Under the pieces are notes generated by a model. That model did not search any database. It saw only the letters and a list, made by a program, of their open reading frames with translations, and was not told where the DNA came from. A stretch of 64,000 nt of DNA from Pannonibacter tanglangensis (GTDB taxonomy: Bacteria > Pseudomonadota > Alphaproteobacteria > Rhizobiales > Stappiaceae). How positions within the stretch are numbered: position 1 is the stretch's first letter; the number at the start of each line of letters is the position of its first letter. The position numbers were made by a program, and so were the translations under genes. This document shows, piece by piece, positions 53,492 through 62,082 of the stretch. Where the stretch lies: NCBI RefSeq assembly GCF_009915685.1, contig NZ_JAABLP010000002.1; one strand, given 5' to 3'.

Positions 53492-55035
53492 TGCCGCTTG
53501 ATATCCTGATGTTTGCCGCGCTGATCGGGTTCATCCTGCTCGGCTATCCGGTTGCCTTCACCATTTCCGGCGTCGCGACGCTGTTTGCCCTCATCGGCTA
53601 TTTCACCGGTGACTTCTCGCTCGGTCTGATGGGTGCGCTGGGGCAGCGCTTCTTTGCCGTTCTGACCAATCCGGTGCTGACCGCCATTCCGCTGTTCGTG
53701 CTGATGGGCGTGATCCTGGAAAAGAGCCGGATCGCGGAAGACCTCCTGGAGACCATGGGCCGGCTGTTCGGCACCATGCGCGGGGGGCTCGGCGTGTCGG
53801 TGGTGCTGGTCGGCGCGCTGCTGGCCGCCTCGACCGGCATTGTCGGGGCGACGGTGGTCGCGATGGGCATGATCGCGCTGCCGGCGATGCTGCGCAACGG
53901 CTACAACCCGCGGCTCTCCTCGGGCCTCATCTGTGCCTCCGGCACGCTTGGCCAGATCATCCCGCCCTCGACGCTGCTGATCATCCTCGCCGACGTGATG
54001 TCCTCGGCTTTCCAGCAGGCGCAGTACAAGCAGGGCAAGTTCTCGATCGAGACGATCTCGGTCGGCCAGACCTTCGCAGCCGCGCTCGTTCCCGGCCTGC
54101 TCCTGGTGGTGCTCTATGTGGTCTACGTGCTCGTCCGGGCCTGGCTGGTGCCGTCCGACGCGCCGGCCATGAAGGCCCTCGACCGGCGGCCGACCCGCGG
54201 CGAGGTGGCCGGCGCGGTGCTGCCGGCGGTCATCCTGATCATCGCGGTGCTGGGGGCCGTGCTCTTCGGCATCGCCTCGCCCAACGAGGCGGCCGCCGTC
54301 GGCTCCATCGGTGCCATCCTGCTGGCCGGCTACAAGCAGGGGTGCTCGAAGCGCCTGATCCTGACGGGCGCGGCGGCGCTGTTCGCGCTGGCGATTGCCG
54401 CCGGCGCCTATCCGGTCCGCCTGCAACGCTCCGATGCGGGACTGCTGGAATATGCGGTGGCGGCGGTCTACAGCGGTCTGGCGCTGGTCGGCTGTGCGGC
54501 GGTGATCCTGTCGCTCAGGCAGACGATGAAGACGCGGACGCTGATCCCGGCGCTCACCCAGACGATGGTCGTCACCTCGATGATCTTCGCCACGATCCTG
54601 ATGGCCTCCTTCTTCTCGCTGGTCTTCGTCGGCCTGGGCGGGGAGCACCGCGTGGCGCAGATCCTGGAAGCGATGCCGGGCGGGGCGACGGGGGCGCTGA
54701 TCTTCGCCATGGCCTTCATCTTCATTCTCGGGTTCTTCCTCGACTTCGTCGAGATCGCGGTGATCCTGCTGCCACTCCTGATCCCGCCGCTGATCATGAT
54801 GGGCCACGACCCGGTGTGGCTGGCGGTGCTCATTGCGGTGAACCTGCAGAGCTCGTTCCTGACCCCGCCCTTCGGCTTCTCCCTGTTCTACCTGCGCGGG
54901 GCCGCGCCCAGGGAGGTGACGACGGGCATGATCTATCAGGGGGTGGTGCCTTTCATCCTCCTGCAGATCCTGGCCATGGCGCTGATCTGGGCCATGCCGG
55001 CCATCGGCACGGCGCTGCCGAAGCTGATGTTCTGA
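53491..55035 (+). CDS. TRAP transporter large permease (DctM)
   Basis: A 514-aa membrane protein of the DctM family, the ion-coupled transport subunit. Signatures are GYPVAFTISGVATLFALIGY, PLFVLMGVILEKS, LLAASTGIVGATVVAMGMIALP, SGLICASGTLGQIIPPST and, near the end, DFVEIAVILLPLLIPP and LTPPFGFSLFYLRG. It is longer than the common ~430-aa form because of an insert around residues 280-350 with extra hydrophobic segments, as in other TakP-type systems. The start at 53491 is coupled to dctQ. Confidence 0.92.
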   Translation: MPLDILMFAALIGFILLGYPVAFTISGVATLFALIGYFTGDFSLGLMGALGQRFFAVLTNPVLTAIPLFVLMGVILEKSRIAEDLLETMGRLFGTMRGGLGVSVVLVGALLAASTGIVGATVVAMGMIALPAMLRNGYNPRLSSGLICASGTLGQIIPPSTLLIILADVMSSAFQQAQYKQGKFSIETISVGQTFAAALVPGLLLVVLYVVYVLVRAWLVPSDAPAMKALDRRPTRGEVAGAVLPAVILIIAVLGAVLFGIASPNEAAAVGSIGAILLAGYKQGCSKRLILTGAAALFALAIAAGAYPVRLQRSDAGLLEYAVAAVYSGLALVGCAAVILSLRQTMKTRTLIPALTQTMVVTSMIFATILMASFFSLVFVGLGGEHRVAQILEAMPGGATGALIFAMAFIFILGFFLDFVEIAVILLPLLIPPLIMMGHDPVWLAVLIAVNLQSSFLTPPFGFSLFYLRGAAPREVTTGMIYQGVVPFILLQILAMALIWAMPAIGTALPKLMF

Positions 55036-55036
55036 G

Positions 55037-55693
55037 ATGGGCGGCAGCAAGCACAGTCCTGACGGCCTCAGCCTGCTGCGCTGGGGCGAGGGGCGGGCCA
55101 TGCCCTGGAAGAACGGCGGCGGGATCACGCACGAGATCGCGGTCCGGCCGCCGGACGCCGGCTTTGAGACCTTCGACTGGCGCCTGTCCATGGCTGAGGT
55201 GGCCAGCGACGGGCCATTCTCGGCCTTCCCCGGCATTGATCGCACCCTTGCCCTGATGACCGGAGCGGGCATCCGCCTCTGCCTTGCCGACGGTGGCGAG
55301 ATCCGCGTCGACGCGCCTGGCGCGCCGGCGCGCTTCGACGGGGAGATGGCCTGCGAGGGCCGGCTGATCGACGGCCCGATCCTCGATCTCAATGTCATGA
55401 CGCGGCGCGCGCGGATGACCCACCGTCTGAGCCTCGTGACGCTGGATCCGGCCGGGCCGGCGCTGACACTGCCCGCCGGAGAGGCGGTGGCGGACGGCGA
55501 GGAGGGCAGTCCGGCCGCCACTGCGCTGATCTGCCACAGCGGTGTGGCCATGGTCGGGACGGGGGCGGAGCAGCTGGACCTGCGGCCGCGCGACGTGCTG
55601 ATCCGCGAGACGGGAGCCGGCCCCCACCTGCGACTTGAGGCGGGCTGCGGCCTTCCGGCGGTCGTCTATCGCGTCGAGATCCTGCGGCGCTGA
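55037..55693 (+). CDS. hutD: HutD/Ves family protein
   Basis: A 218-aa cupin-like protein of the HutD/Ves family. Features are LLRWGEGRAMPWKNGGGITHEIAV at the N-terminus, FDWRLSMAEVASDGPFSAFPGIDRTLALMTGAGI and DLNVMTRRARMTH. In Pseudomonas, HutD is thought to limit excess hut expression by binding a pathway intermediate. It starts one base after the dctM stop, which ties the TRAP genes firmly to the hut operon. Confidence 0.9.
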   Translation: MGGSKHSPDGLSLLRWGEGRAMPWKNGGGITHEIAVRPPDAGFETFDWRLSMAEVASDGPFSAFPGIDRTLALMTGAGIRLCLADGGEIRVDAPGAPARFDGEMACEGRLIDGPILDLNVMTRRARMTHRLSLVTLDPAGPALTLPAGEAVADGEEGSPAATALICHSGVAMVGTGAEQLDLRPRDVLIRETGAGPHLRLEAGCGLPAVVYRVEILRR

Positions 55694-55704
55694 CTGAGGC
55701 AGGC

Positions 55705-55721
55705 GGGCGGCACCGCCGCCC
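55705..55721 (+). terminator. Possible terminator hairpin after hutD
   Basis: GGGCGGC-ACC-GCCGCCC lies 11 bases after the hutD stop. No T-run follows, so it is a weak or rho-assisted end at best. Confidence 0.4.
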
Positions 55722-56089
55722 CCAAGGCCTGACCCCCAGTCTGGCAGGGGGTCCCCGGAAAGGCGGGCGGACGTCCGCTTGCGCGTCTTTGATGCCGGTC
55801 TGCCGCAGGGACAGGACGGATTCCACCCCGGAAATTCCGGCCCGCGGCCGGTCCGGCTTTTGCGCTTTGGCCAAGCCCGGTGTATACGGAGAGATCGGGA
55901 TTGCAACTCGCCGCGGGTTTGTTGTCCTGCGGACACAAAACTGTCTCAACTCGCCGCTAATGCCCGGATCAAGGACACGATCCGGCTTGCGCTGCCGCTG
56001 CCTCCTGCGGCGCTGCAACGGCGGCCAGTCCTGGGACCCGCCCGTCCCGCCGGTCCGGCTTCGGGCGCATGAAGGGAAGATTGATCAGA
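55722..56089 (+). promoter_or_regulatory. Leader region of the type I secretion operon
   Basis: About 370 bases without a credible gene lie upstream of the exporter. The region includes a short inverted repeat, TGTCC-TGC-GGACA (55923-55935), and a moderately AT-rich stretch (55855-55960) where a promoter could lie. I find no clear -35/-10 pair. Confidence 0.35.
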
Positions 56090-57793
56090 ATGAAGAAGCG
56101 GACGCCTCTTGGCATGGCCCTGGCGAAGTTCCGGACGGTCCTCGGAACGACTTTCGTTTTCAGTTTCTTCATCAACCTGCTGATGTTCGTCGGCCCGCTC
56201 TACATGCTGCAGGTCTATGACCGCGTGCTGATGAGCCGCAACGAGACCACGCTCCTGATGCTGACGCTGATCGCCTGCGGCATGCTGGTGGTCTACGGCA
56301 TCCTTGAATATGTGCGCTCGCGCATGCTGGTCCGCGCCGGCATGCAGTTCGACGAGATGCTGGCGAGCCCGCTGTTCAACCGCGTGCTGAAGGGCACGCT
56401 GGCCAACCCGAGCCAGAACACCCAGTACGCGCTCGGCGACATCGACAAGCTGCGCGAGTTCCTGACCGGCAACGGCCTGCTGGCGCTGCTCGACGCGCCC
56501 TGGGTGCCGATCTTCCTGGTCGTCTGTTTCATCTTCGATCCGCTGCTCGGCTATGTGGCCCTGGGTGGCGCGGTGGCGATCTTCGTCCTGGCGCTGGCCA
56601 ACGAGATCCTGACCCACAACGCGCTGCGCGACGCGGGCATTGCCTCCCAGACGGCGACGCATTTCGCCAACAGCTCGCTGCAGAACGCCGAAGTCATCCG
56701 GGCGCTCGGCATGGAAACCGCGCTGCGCGACCGCTGGAACGACCGTCACCGCGACATGATGGTGCTGCAGGCCAAGGCAAGCGACCGGGCCGGCGTCGTG
56801 ATGACCGCCTCCAAGTTCGTGCGCATGGCGCTGCAGGTCTTCATCCTCGGCGCCGGTGCCTATCTGGTGCTCGAGGGCAAGGTGTCGCCGGGCATCATGA
56901 TTGCCGCGTCGATCATGATGGGCCGCGCCCTGCAGCCGGTGGAAATGGCTGTCGGTCACTGGAAGCAGGTGGTGGCCGCCCGCACCGCCTATGCCCGCCT
57001 GACCCGCCTGTTCGACCAGTTCCCGGAGGAAGCCGACAAGACCGACCTGCCGCAGCCGGCCGGCGCGCTGGCCGTCGAAGGCCTCGTCTCGGTGATCCCG
57101 GGCACCCGCAACCAGGTGCTGACCGGCGTGTCCTTCGCGCTGGAGCCGGGCGAGATCCTGGCCGTGATCGGCCCCTCGGGCGCCGGCAAGTCGAGCCTGG
57201 TGCGCCATCTGGTTGGCGTCTGGTCGCCGCTGGCCGGTGCCGTGCGCATCGACGGGGCGGAACTGCAGCACTGGGATCCCGAGAAGCTGTCCGACCACAT
57301 CGGCTACCTGCCGCAGGACGTGGAGCTGTTCTCCGGCTCGATCGCCGAGAACATCGCCCGCTTCAAGACCGGCATGGACGACGAGGTCGTCGCCGCCGCC
57401 CGGATGGCCGGCGTGCATGACATGATCCTGAACCTCAAGGATGGCTACGACACCCAGATCGGTGACGGCGGACGGCACCTGTCGGGCGGCCAGCGTCAGC
57501 GCATCGGCCTGGCCCGCGCGCTGTTCGGCCAGCCCAAGCTGGTCGTGCTCGACGAACCGAACTCCAACCTCGACACCGACGGCGAGGAAGCGCTGATGCA
57601 GGCGATCCGGGCGATGAAGGAGCGGTCCTCGACCGTGATCTTCGTCAGCCACAAGGCCAACCTGCTGGCGTTGTCGGAAAAGGTGCTGGTGCTGAACAAC
57701 GGCAAGGTCCAGGCCTTCGGGCCGACGGCCCAGCTGATGGGCCCCGGCGTGAAGCCCAAGGTGGTGGACCCGCGCGCCCAGGGCGCGGCCTGA
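56090..57793 (+). CDS. Type I secretion ABC exporter (PrtD/RsaD-like permease-ATPase)
   Basis: A ~567-aa half-transporter with an N-terminal membrane domain (segments near residues 20-45, 55-75, 120-170 and 250-290) and a C-terminal ATPase with Walker A GPSGAGKSS, signature LSGGQRQR and Walker B LVVLDEPNSNLD. The EPNSNLD form is characteristic of PrtD/AprD/RsaD exporters for RTX proteases, lipases and S-layer proteins. I chose ATG 56090 because AGGGAAG precedes it; ATG 56069 is in frame but lacks a site. No peptidase domain is present. The adaptor gene follows 115 bases downstream. Neither a TolC-like gene nor a Gly-Asp-rich substrate is in the window. Confidence 0.92.
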   Translation: MKKRTPLGMALAKFRTVLGTTFVFSFFINLLMFVGPLYMLQVYDRVLMSRNETTLLMLTLIACGMLVVYGILEYVRSRMLVRAGMQFDEMLASPLFNRVLKGTLANPSQNTQYALGDIDKLREFLTGNGLLALLDAPWVPIFLVVCFIFDPLLGYVALGGAVAIFVLALANEILTHNALRDAGIASQTATHFANSSLQNAEVIRALGMETALRDRWNDRHRDMMVLQAKASDRAGVVMTASKFVRMALQVFILGAGAYLVLEGKVSPGIMIAASIMMGRALQPVEMAVGHWKQVVAARTAYARLTRLFDQFPEEADKTDLPQPAGALAVEGLVSVIPGTRNQVLTGVSFALEPGEILAVIGPSGAGKSSLVRHLVGVWSPLAGAVRIDGAELQHWDPEKLSDHIGYLPQDVELFSGSIAENIARFKTGMDDEVVAAARMAGVHDMILNLKDGYDTQIGDGGRHLSGGQRQRIGLARALFGQPKLVVLDEPNSNLDTDGEEALMQAIRAMKERSSTVIFVSHKANLLALSEKVLVLNNGKVQAFGPTAQLMGPGVKPKVVDPRAQGAA

Positions 57794-57908
57794 TCCGCGA
57801 CCGCCGTCCGACCCGGTCCGGGCGGCTGCGGCCGCCCGCCCGCATGATCCCCGTCACCATCCCCTGCCTCGAGCCGGACCGGCCTGCAGGGGAAGGATTG
57901 GAACACCC

Positions 57909-59231
57909 ATGACGAACGACAACATGGCAAACGACAAGATCGACAAGAAGTTCAGCACCCGGCCCTTCGTGATCGCCGGCTACGTCACCATCCTGATGTC
58001 CTTCGGGGTGCTGGGCGGCTGGGCGATGACCGCGCCGCTCGACAGCGCCGTGATCGCGCATGGCGTACTGTCGGTGGAAAGCTCGCGCAGGGTCGTGCAG
58101 CACCTGGAAGGCGGCATCGTCAAGGAAATCCTGGTCAAGGATGCCGACCGGGTGAAGAAGGATCAGGTTCTGATCCGCCTCAGCCCTGTCCAGGCCCAGG
58201 CCAACGTGTCGATGATCAGCACCCGGCTGGAGATCGCGCGTGCCGAGGAGGCCCGCCTGCTGGCGGAGCGTTCCAACGCGAAGGAAGTGACCTTCCCGGA
58301 AGACCTGATGCAGTCCGACGATCCGCGCGTGAAGTTTGCCCTGCAGGGCCAGCGCAACCTGTTCTCCGACCGTGTGTCGGTGCGCGACAGCCAGATCAAG
58401 ATCCTGGAATCGAAGATCGAGCAGCTGCGCCAGCAAGCCTCCGGTCTGGAACTGCAGCGCGACTCGGCGCTGACCGAGGTGAAGCTGATCGAGGACGAGG
58501 TGTCGCGCCTCAGGGACGGCGAGGGCAAGGGCGTGGTTTCGGCCAACCGTCTGTCCGCCTTCCAGCGCGAGGCAGCGCAGCTCGAGGGCGGCTATGGCCG
58601 GCTCATCACCGACATTGCCCGCGTCAACGAGGGCGTCGGCGAGACCGAACTGGAGATCGTGCGCATCCGCCAGAGCTTCTCGGAGCGCGCGGCCACGGAG
58701 CTGAAGGAAGTGCGCACCCAGATCGCGGATCTGGAGGAGCGCATGGTCGTGGCCTCGGACATCCTTGATCGCACCGAGATCCGGTCCGAAGTGGACGGTG
58801 TGGTGCAGAACCTCTCGATCCATACCGTTGGCGGCGTGATCCGCCCGGGGGATGCGGTCATGGAAATCGTGCCGCTCGGCGACCGCATCGTCATCAATGC
58901 GCAGGTTCGTCCCCTCGACATCGATGTCGTACATGCCGGTCTCAATGCCGAAGTGAAGCTCTCCGCCTTCCACAACCGCTATCTGCCGACCCTGTTCGGC
59001 GAGGTGGAATATGTCTCGCCCGACGTGATCGAGCGGCGCGGCACCAACATGGAGCCCTATTATCTGGCGCGTGTCGTGGTGCCGGAGGCTTCGATCCCGG
59101 CGGAGATGATCGACAAGCTGGCGCCCGGCATGCCGGCAGAAGTGGTGGTGCCGACCGGGGAGCGCACCATGGCGGAGTATCTGATCTCGCCGCTGCGCGA
59201 CGCGGTACGCAACAGCATGCGGGAAGAATAA
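57909..59231 (+). CDS. Type I secretion membrane-fusion adaptor (HlyD/PrtE/RsaE family)
   Basis: A 440-aa periplasmic adaptor. It has a short cytoplasmic N-terminus, one membrane segment (residues ~20-42) and the family start of the periplasmic part SSRRVVQHLEGGIVKEILVKDADRVKKDQVLIRL. A long coiled coil (~100-290) follows, then the C-terminal lipoyl and beta-barrel parts (RTEIRSEVDGVVQNLSIHTVGGVIRPGDAVMEIVP). It bridges the ABC exporter and an outer-membrane TolC-type channel. An AGGGGAAGGA site precedes the ATG. It ends 26 bases before a strong terminator. Confidence 0.92.
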   Translation: MTNDNMANDKIDKKFSTRPFVIAGYVTILMSFGVLGGWAMTAPLDSAVIAHGVLSVESSRRVVQHLEGGIVKEILVKDADRVKKDQVLIRLSPVQAQANVSMISTRLEIARAEEARLLAERSNAKEVTFPEDLMQSDDPRVKFALQGQRNLFSDRVSVRDSQIKILESKIEQLRQQASGLELQRDSALTEVKLIEDEVSRLRDGEGKGVVSANRLSAFQREAAQLEGGYGRLITDIARVNEGVGETELEIVRIRQSFSERAATELKEVRTQIADLEERMVVASDILDRTEIRSEVDGVVQNLSIHTVGGVIRPGDAVMEIVPLGDRIVINAQVRPLDIDVVHAGLNAEVKLSAFHNRYLPTLFGEVEYVSPDVIERRGTNMEPYYLARVVVPEASIPAEMIDKLAPGMPAEVVVPTGERTMAEYLISPLRDAVRNSMREE

Positions 59232-59257
59232 GCCCCGCAATCGGGACACATGCAGAA

Positions 59258-59284
59258 GGCCCGGACCACTGGTCCGGGCCTTTT
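59258..59284 (+). terminator. Rho-independent terminator of the secretion operon, upstream copy
   Basis: GGCCCGGACC-ACT-GGTCCGGGCC followed by TTTT lies 26 bases after the adaptor stop. The same hairpin is repeated exactly at 59583-59607 on the other side of repeat element 2. Confidence 0.9.
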
Positions 59285-59582
59285 CACTGCTGACGAATGT
59301 AATCACAGTCATCCCGGCCCAGCCGAGCGTGAGCGATGCGCCGAACCGGGGCCTGTCCCGGGCCTGACCCGGGATCCAGATATCAGCCGCGCGAAGCGCG
59401 ACACACCTGTCGGTCGCAAGTCGTATCGAGTGGACTTGGGTTTGGGCTCGCTGGCGCTCGCACAGACGCGCTGGCTCCCGGATCTAGTCCGGGACAGGCC
59501 CCGGATCTGCGGTTCGCTGAACGCTCACCTTGTCCGGAATGACGGCATACTGACGAAACTCCGAAGTTTGTCAGCAGTCTGA
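59285..59582. repeat. Dispersed palindromic intergenic element, copy 2
   Basis: About 300 noncoding bases, related over most of their length to 27545-27797. The core runs from GTCATCCCGG to CCGGAATGAC, and the outer ends ACTGCTGACGAA and TTTGTCAGCAGT are inverted repeats. Compared with copy 1, it has two extra segments of about 20 bases, one per arm, containing GGCCTGTCCCGG (59350-59361) and CCGGGACAGGCC (59489-59500), which are exact complements. Flanked by two identical terminators. Confidence 0.85.
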
Positions 59583-59607
59583 GGCCCGGACCACTGGTCC
59601 GGGCCTT
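59583..59607 (+). terminator. Terminator hairpin, downstream copy flanking repeat element 2
   Basis: An exact 25-base copy of 59258-59282 (GGCCCGGACC-ACT-GGTCCGGGCC-TT), followed by TTGTTCTTT-like sequence. On the opposite strand it could also serve the convergent glycosyltransferase gene. Confidence 0.85.
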
Positions 59608-59744
59608 GTTCTTTCGCTCTGGCCCGGCGCGCCGCGCCGGCTTGTCGCAAGGCGCCGAGATGCTGACGCATCCCGCCTTGAACCTGCTCGGTCGCCGCAC
59701 GGGCTGACCCGCTCGCGGTGAGCCACGCTCACCGGGAGCTGGTC

Positions 59745-61079
59745 TTACAGGACCTTGCGGTAGAGGCTCGAAAGCCGCTCCCGGTACGCATCGGCAGAGA
59801 ATTTCCGTGCCTGGGCCAGGCCACGCTGACGCAGCTCACGGCGCAGGTCGTCGTCGGCATCGAGCCGGCGCAGCCCGTCGCGGATGCTCTCCACACTGAT
59901 CGGATCGACGGTGACGGCCGCATCGCCGGCAACCTCGAGCAGCGAGGAGGTGTTGGAGGTGAGCACCGGCGTGCCGAGCGCCATGGCCTCCAGAACGGGC
60001 AGGCCGAAGCCCTCGTAGACCGAGGGGAAGGTGACCGCACGGGCGCCCTTGATCAGGCTGACGAGGAATTCATACGGCAGGTAACCGACCTGGGCGATCC
60101 CCGAGCCGTCCGGCCGGCGCGGATTGTCGGCAATCAGCTGCAGCTCGACCTTGTTGAGCCAGCCGCCCGACGAGACGATGACCAGCGGCCGGCGCACGCG
60201 CGAGCTCAGATAGGCCTCGATCAGGCGGCGGACGTTCTTCTTGGGCTCGATGGCCCCGAAGAACAGGAAATAGCCGTCGGGCTCGAGGTTGAAGATGCCG
60301 CTCACCTCGTCTTCCACATGGGCGCGGGGCTTGTCGATGGCGCTCTGCGGCAGGTCGATGGCCTGATAGGTGTTGGTGACCCGGTCTTCGCTCACGCCCA
60401 GCACCTTGATGATGTCCTGGCGCGAATGCTCCGACACGGTGACGATGTGATCGGCCGACCGCCCGATCTCCTTCAGCAGCGCGTAGGAGTTCTTGCGGTT
60501 CTCGAGCGTGGCATAGGGCATGATCAGGGGCACCAGATCATGCAGGGTGTAGAGATTGGCGGCCCCCTTGACCCGGACCGGCAGCTGGAAGGTGAAATGG
60601 GCGATGTCCGGCGCCCGGCCGGCGCCGGAGCGGGTGTCGAAGCGGATCGGATAGAGCTTGCGGTGGGCGGAGAAGTAGCGGCCGCCGAGCGAATAGAGAT
60701 TGCGGGCGATGTAGCGCTGGTCGGTGTGCATCAGCCGGGCGCGGATCGGCTCCTCCAGCAGGAAGCTCGTCTCCGGCAGCTTGATCGCCTGCGCCGTCGT
60801 CCAGGGATTGCCCCAGGCCTCGATCATGTTGCGGACATGGTCGAGCTTGGTCAGCCGCTTTTCCTTGTCCTCGAACAGGATCGCGGTGGCCAGCTCGAGG
60901 TTCCTGGGGATCTCGCTGCCCTGGTAGTCGTAGATCAGCTCCGGTCGCAGGCCGAGCTGTCCGGCGGTGCGGAACAGGGCGCGGGCATAGGTGGCCACGC
61001 CCGTGCCCTTGGGCAGCATGATGTTGTAGGTGTCGAACAGGATCCGGCCGCTGAGGCCGGTCTGCGGAGCCATGTCCAT
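59745..61079 (-). CDS. Glycosyltransferase, GT4 family
   Basis: A 444-aa retaining glycosyltransferase of the GT-B fold. The N-terminal domain begins RILFDTYNIMLPKGTGVATYARALF. The donor domain shows VSEHSRQDIIKVLGVSEDRV, FLFFGAIEPKKNVRRLIEAYL and the EX7E motif in FPSVYEGFGLPVLEAMALGTPVLTSN. The start at 61079 follows the reductase stop by one base with AGGA upstream; a second Met is 2 codons on. It is probably used for O-antigen or another surface polysaccharide, together with the GDP-deoxymannose reductase; many such enzymes transfer mannose or rhamnose. Confidence 0.88.
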   Translation of the reverse strand: MDMAPQTGLSGRILFDTYNIMLPKGTGVATYARALFRTAGQLGLRPELIYDYQGSEIPRNLELATAILFEDKEKRLTKLDHVRNMIEAWGNPWTTAQAIKLPETSFLLEEPIRARLMHTDQRYIARNLYSLGGRYFSAHRKLYPIRFDTRSGAGRAPDIAHFTFQLPVRVKGAANLYTLHDLVPLIMPYATLENRKNSYALLKEIGRSADHIVTVSEHSRQDIIKVLGVSEDRVTNTYQAIDLPQSAIDKPRAHVEDEVSGIFNLEPDGYFLFFGAIEPKKNVRRLIEAYLSSRVRRPLVIVSSGGWLNKVELQLIADNPRRPDGSGIAQVGYLPYEFLVSLIKGARAVTFPSVYEGFGLPVLEAMALGTPVLTSNTSSLLEVAGDAAVTVDPISVESIRDGLRRLDADDDLRRELRQRGLAQARKFSADAYRERLSSLYRKVL

Positions 61080-61080
61080 G

Positions 61081-62082
61081 TCAGTGTCCTGGCTGGCCGG
61101 CGATCTGGCGGCGCTGGTCCTCCAGCACGCCGGCAAGGAGTTGGTCGAGCGAGCGGCCGGGACGCCAGCCGGTTTCGCCGATGAGGCGGCCCGGGTCGAT
61201 GTCGACGCGGGGAATGTCGGAGGGCCTGAGGCGCGCGGGATCCTGTCGGACCTCGATCGGGCAGGCGGCCAGCGCCAGCAGGCGCTGCAGCAACGCGCGG
61301 ATCGGGACGGGCGTCCCGCTGGCGACGTTGTAGACCTGATGGGCGAGGGAGGTCGAGCGGGTGAGCAGGGTCAGCTCGGCGTCGATCACGTCGTCCACAT
61401 GCAGGAAGTCGCGCTCGGCGTCGAGATTGCCGACCAGAAGCACCGGCGGCTCGAGCCCCGCCTCGATGCGGGCGATCTGCCGCGCAAAGGAGGGCAGCAC
61501 GAACTGCGCCGACTGGCCGGCGCCGCTGTGGTTGGTCAGGCGCGCGATGATCAGCGGCAGGCGGCCGGCCAGCGTGTCCTGCAGGAAATCCTCGGCCGCC
61601 CGCTTGGACCGGGCATAAGGGTTCTGCGGCGCGGTGGCGGCGGTCTCGTCAAGCCGGCCGGCGCGGAAGGCGAGGCCATAGACCTCGACCGTGCTGGCAA
61701 ACAGCAGCGTGGCCGCAGGCGCATGGCGCAGCAGGGCACCGGCCAGGGCCGCCGTGCCGTCGAAATTCACCGACCAGGTGCGGCGTCCGCCGTCGGCAAA
61801 GGAGGCGCCGACCGAGGACTGGGCGGCCAGATGGATGACATGGTCGGGCCGGACCGCAGCGATGAGCGCGTCGATCGCCCCGGCGTCGGTCAGGTCGCAG
61901 GACAGCGCCCGGAACCCTTGCGGCAGGGTCGGCGCGCTGTCCGGGCCCGAGGGGCCGAACACGGCCGCATGGCCAAGCTCGGGATCAACGTGCCGGGCAA
62001 GGCGCGGCAACAGGTGGCGGGCGGCAAAGCCGCCGGCTCCGGTCACAAGCACGCGGCCTTCGAGGGCTGCCTCGCTCAGCAT
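61081..62082 (-). CDS. NAD-dependent epimerase/dehydratase, GDP-6-deoxymannose reductase-like
   Basis: A 333-aa extended SDR protein. Features are RVLVTGAGGFAARHLLPRL (GxxGxxG), HLAAQSSVGASF, NPYARSKRAAE (catalytic Tyr/Lys), ARLTNHSGAGQSAQFVLPSFARQIARIE, VGNLDAERDFLHVDDV and RLRPSDIPRVDIDPGRLIGETGW. This pattern fits GDP-4-keto-6-deoxymannose reductases (Rmd), which make GDP-D-rhamnose, or closely related GDP-sugar enzymes. It is cotranscribed with the GT4 gene. A GDP-mannose dehydratase partner is not in the window. The precise product is inferred. Confidence 0.82.
   Translation of the reverse strand: MLSEAALEGRVLVTGAGGFAARHLLPRLARHVDPELGHAAVFGPSGPDSAPTLPQGFRALSCDLTDAGAIDALIAAVRPDHVIHLAAQSSVGASFADGGRRTWSVNFDGTAALAGALLRHAPAATLLFASTVEVYGLAFRAGRLDETAATAPQNPYARSKRAAEDFLQDTLAGRLPLIIARLTNHSGAGQSAQFVLPSFARQIARIEAGLEPPVLLVGNLDAERDFLHVDDVIDAELTLLTRSTSLAHQVYNVASGTPVPIRALLQRLLALAACPIEVRQDPARLRPSDIPRVDIDPGRLIGETGWRPGRSLDQLLAGVLEDQRRQIAGQPGH

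Noticed and set aside
53299..55551. 750-codon minus-strand frame opposite dctM and hutD
   Set aside because: His/Arg/Gln-rich translation typical of the complement of membrane-protein codons; both sense genes are secure.
55946..57652. 568-codon minus-strand frame opposite the type I exporter
   Set aside because: Shadow of the ABC exporter, which has all ATPase motifs.
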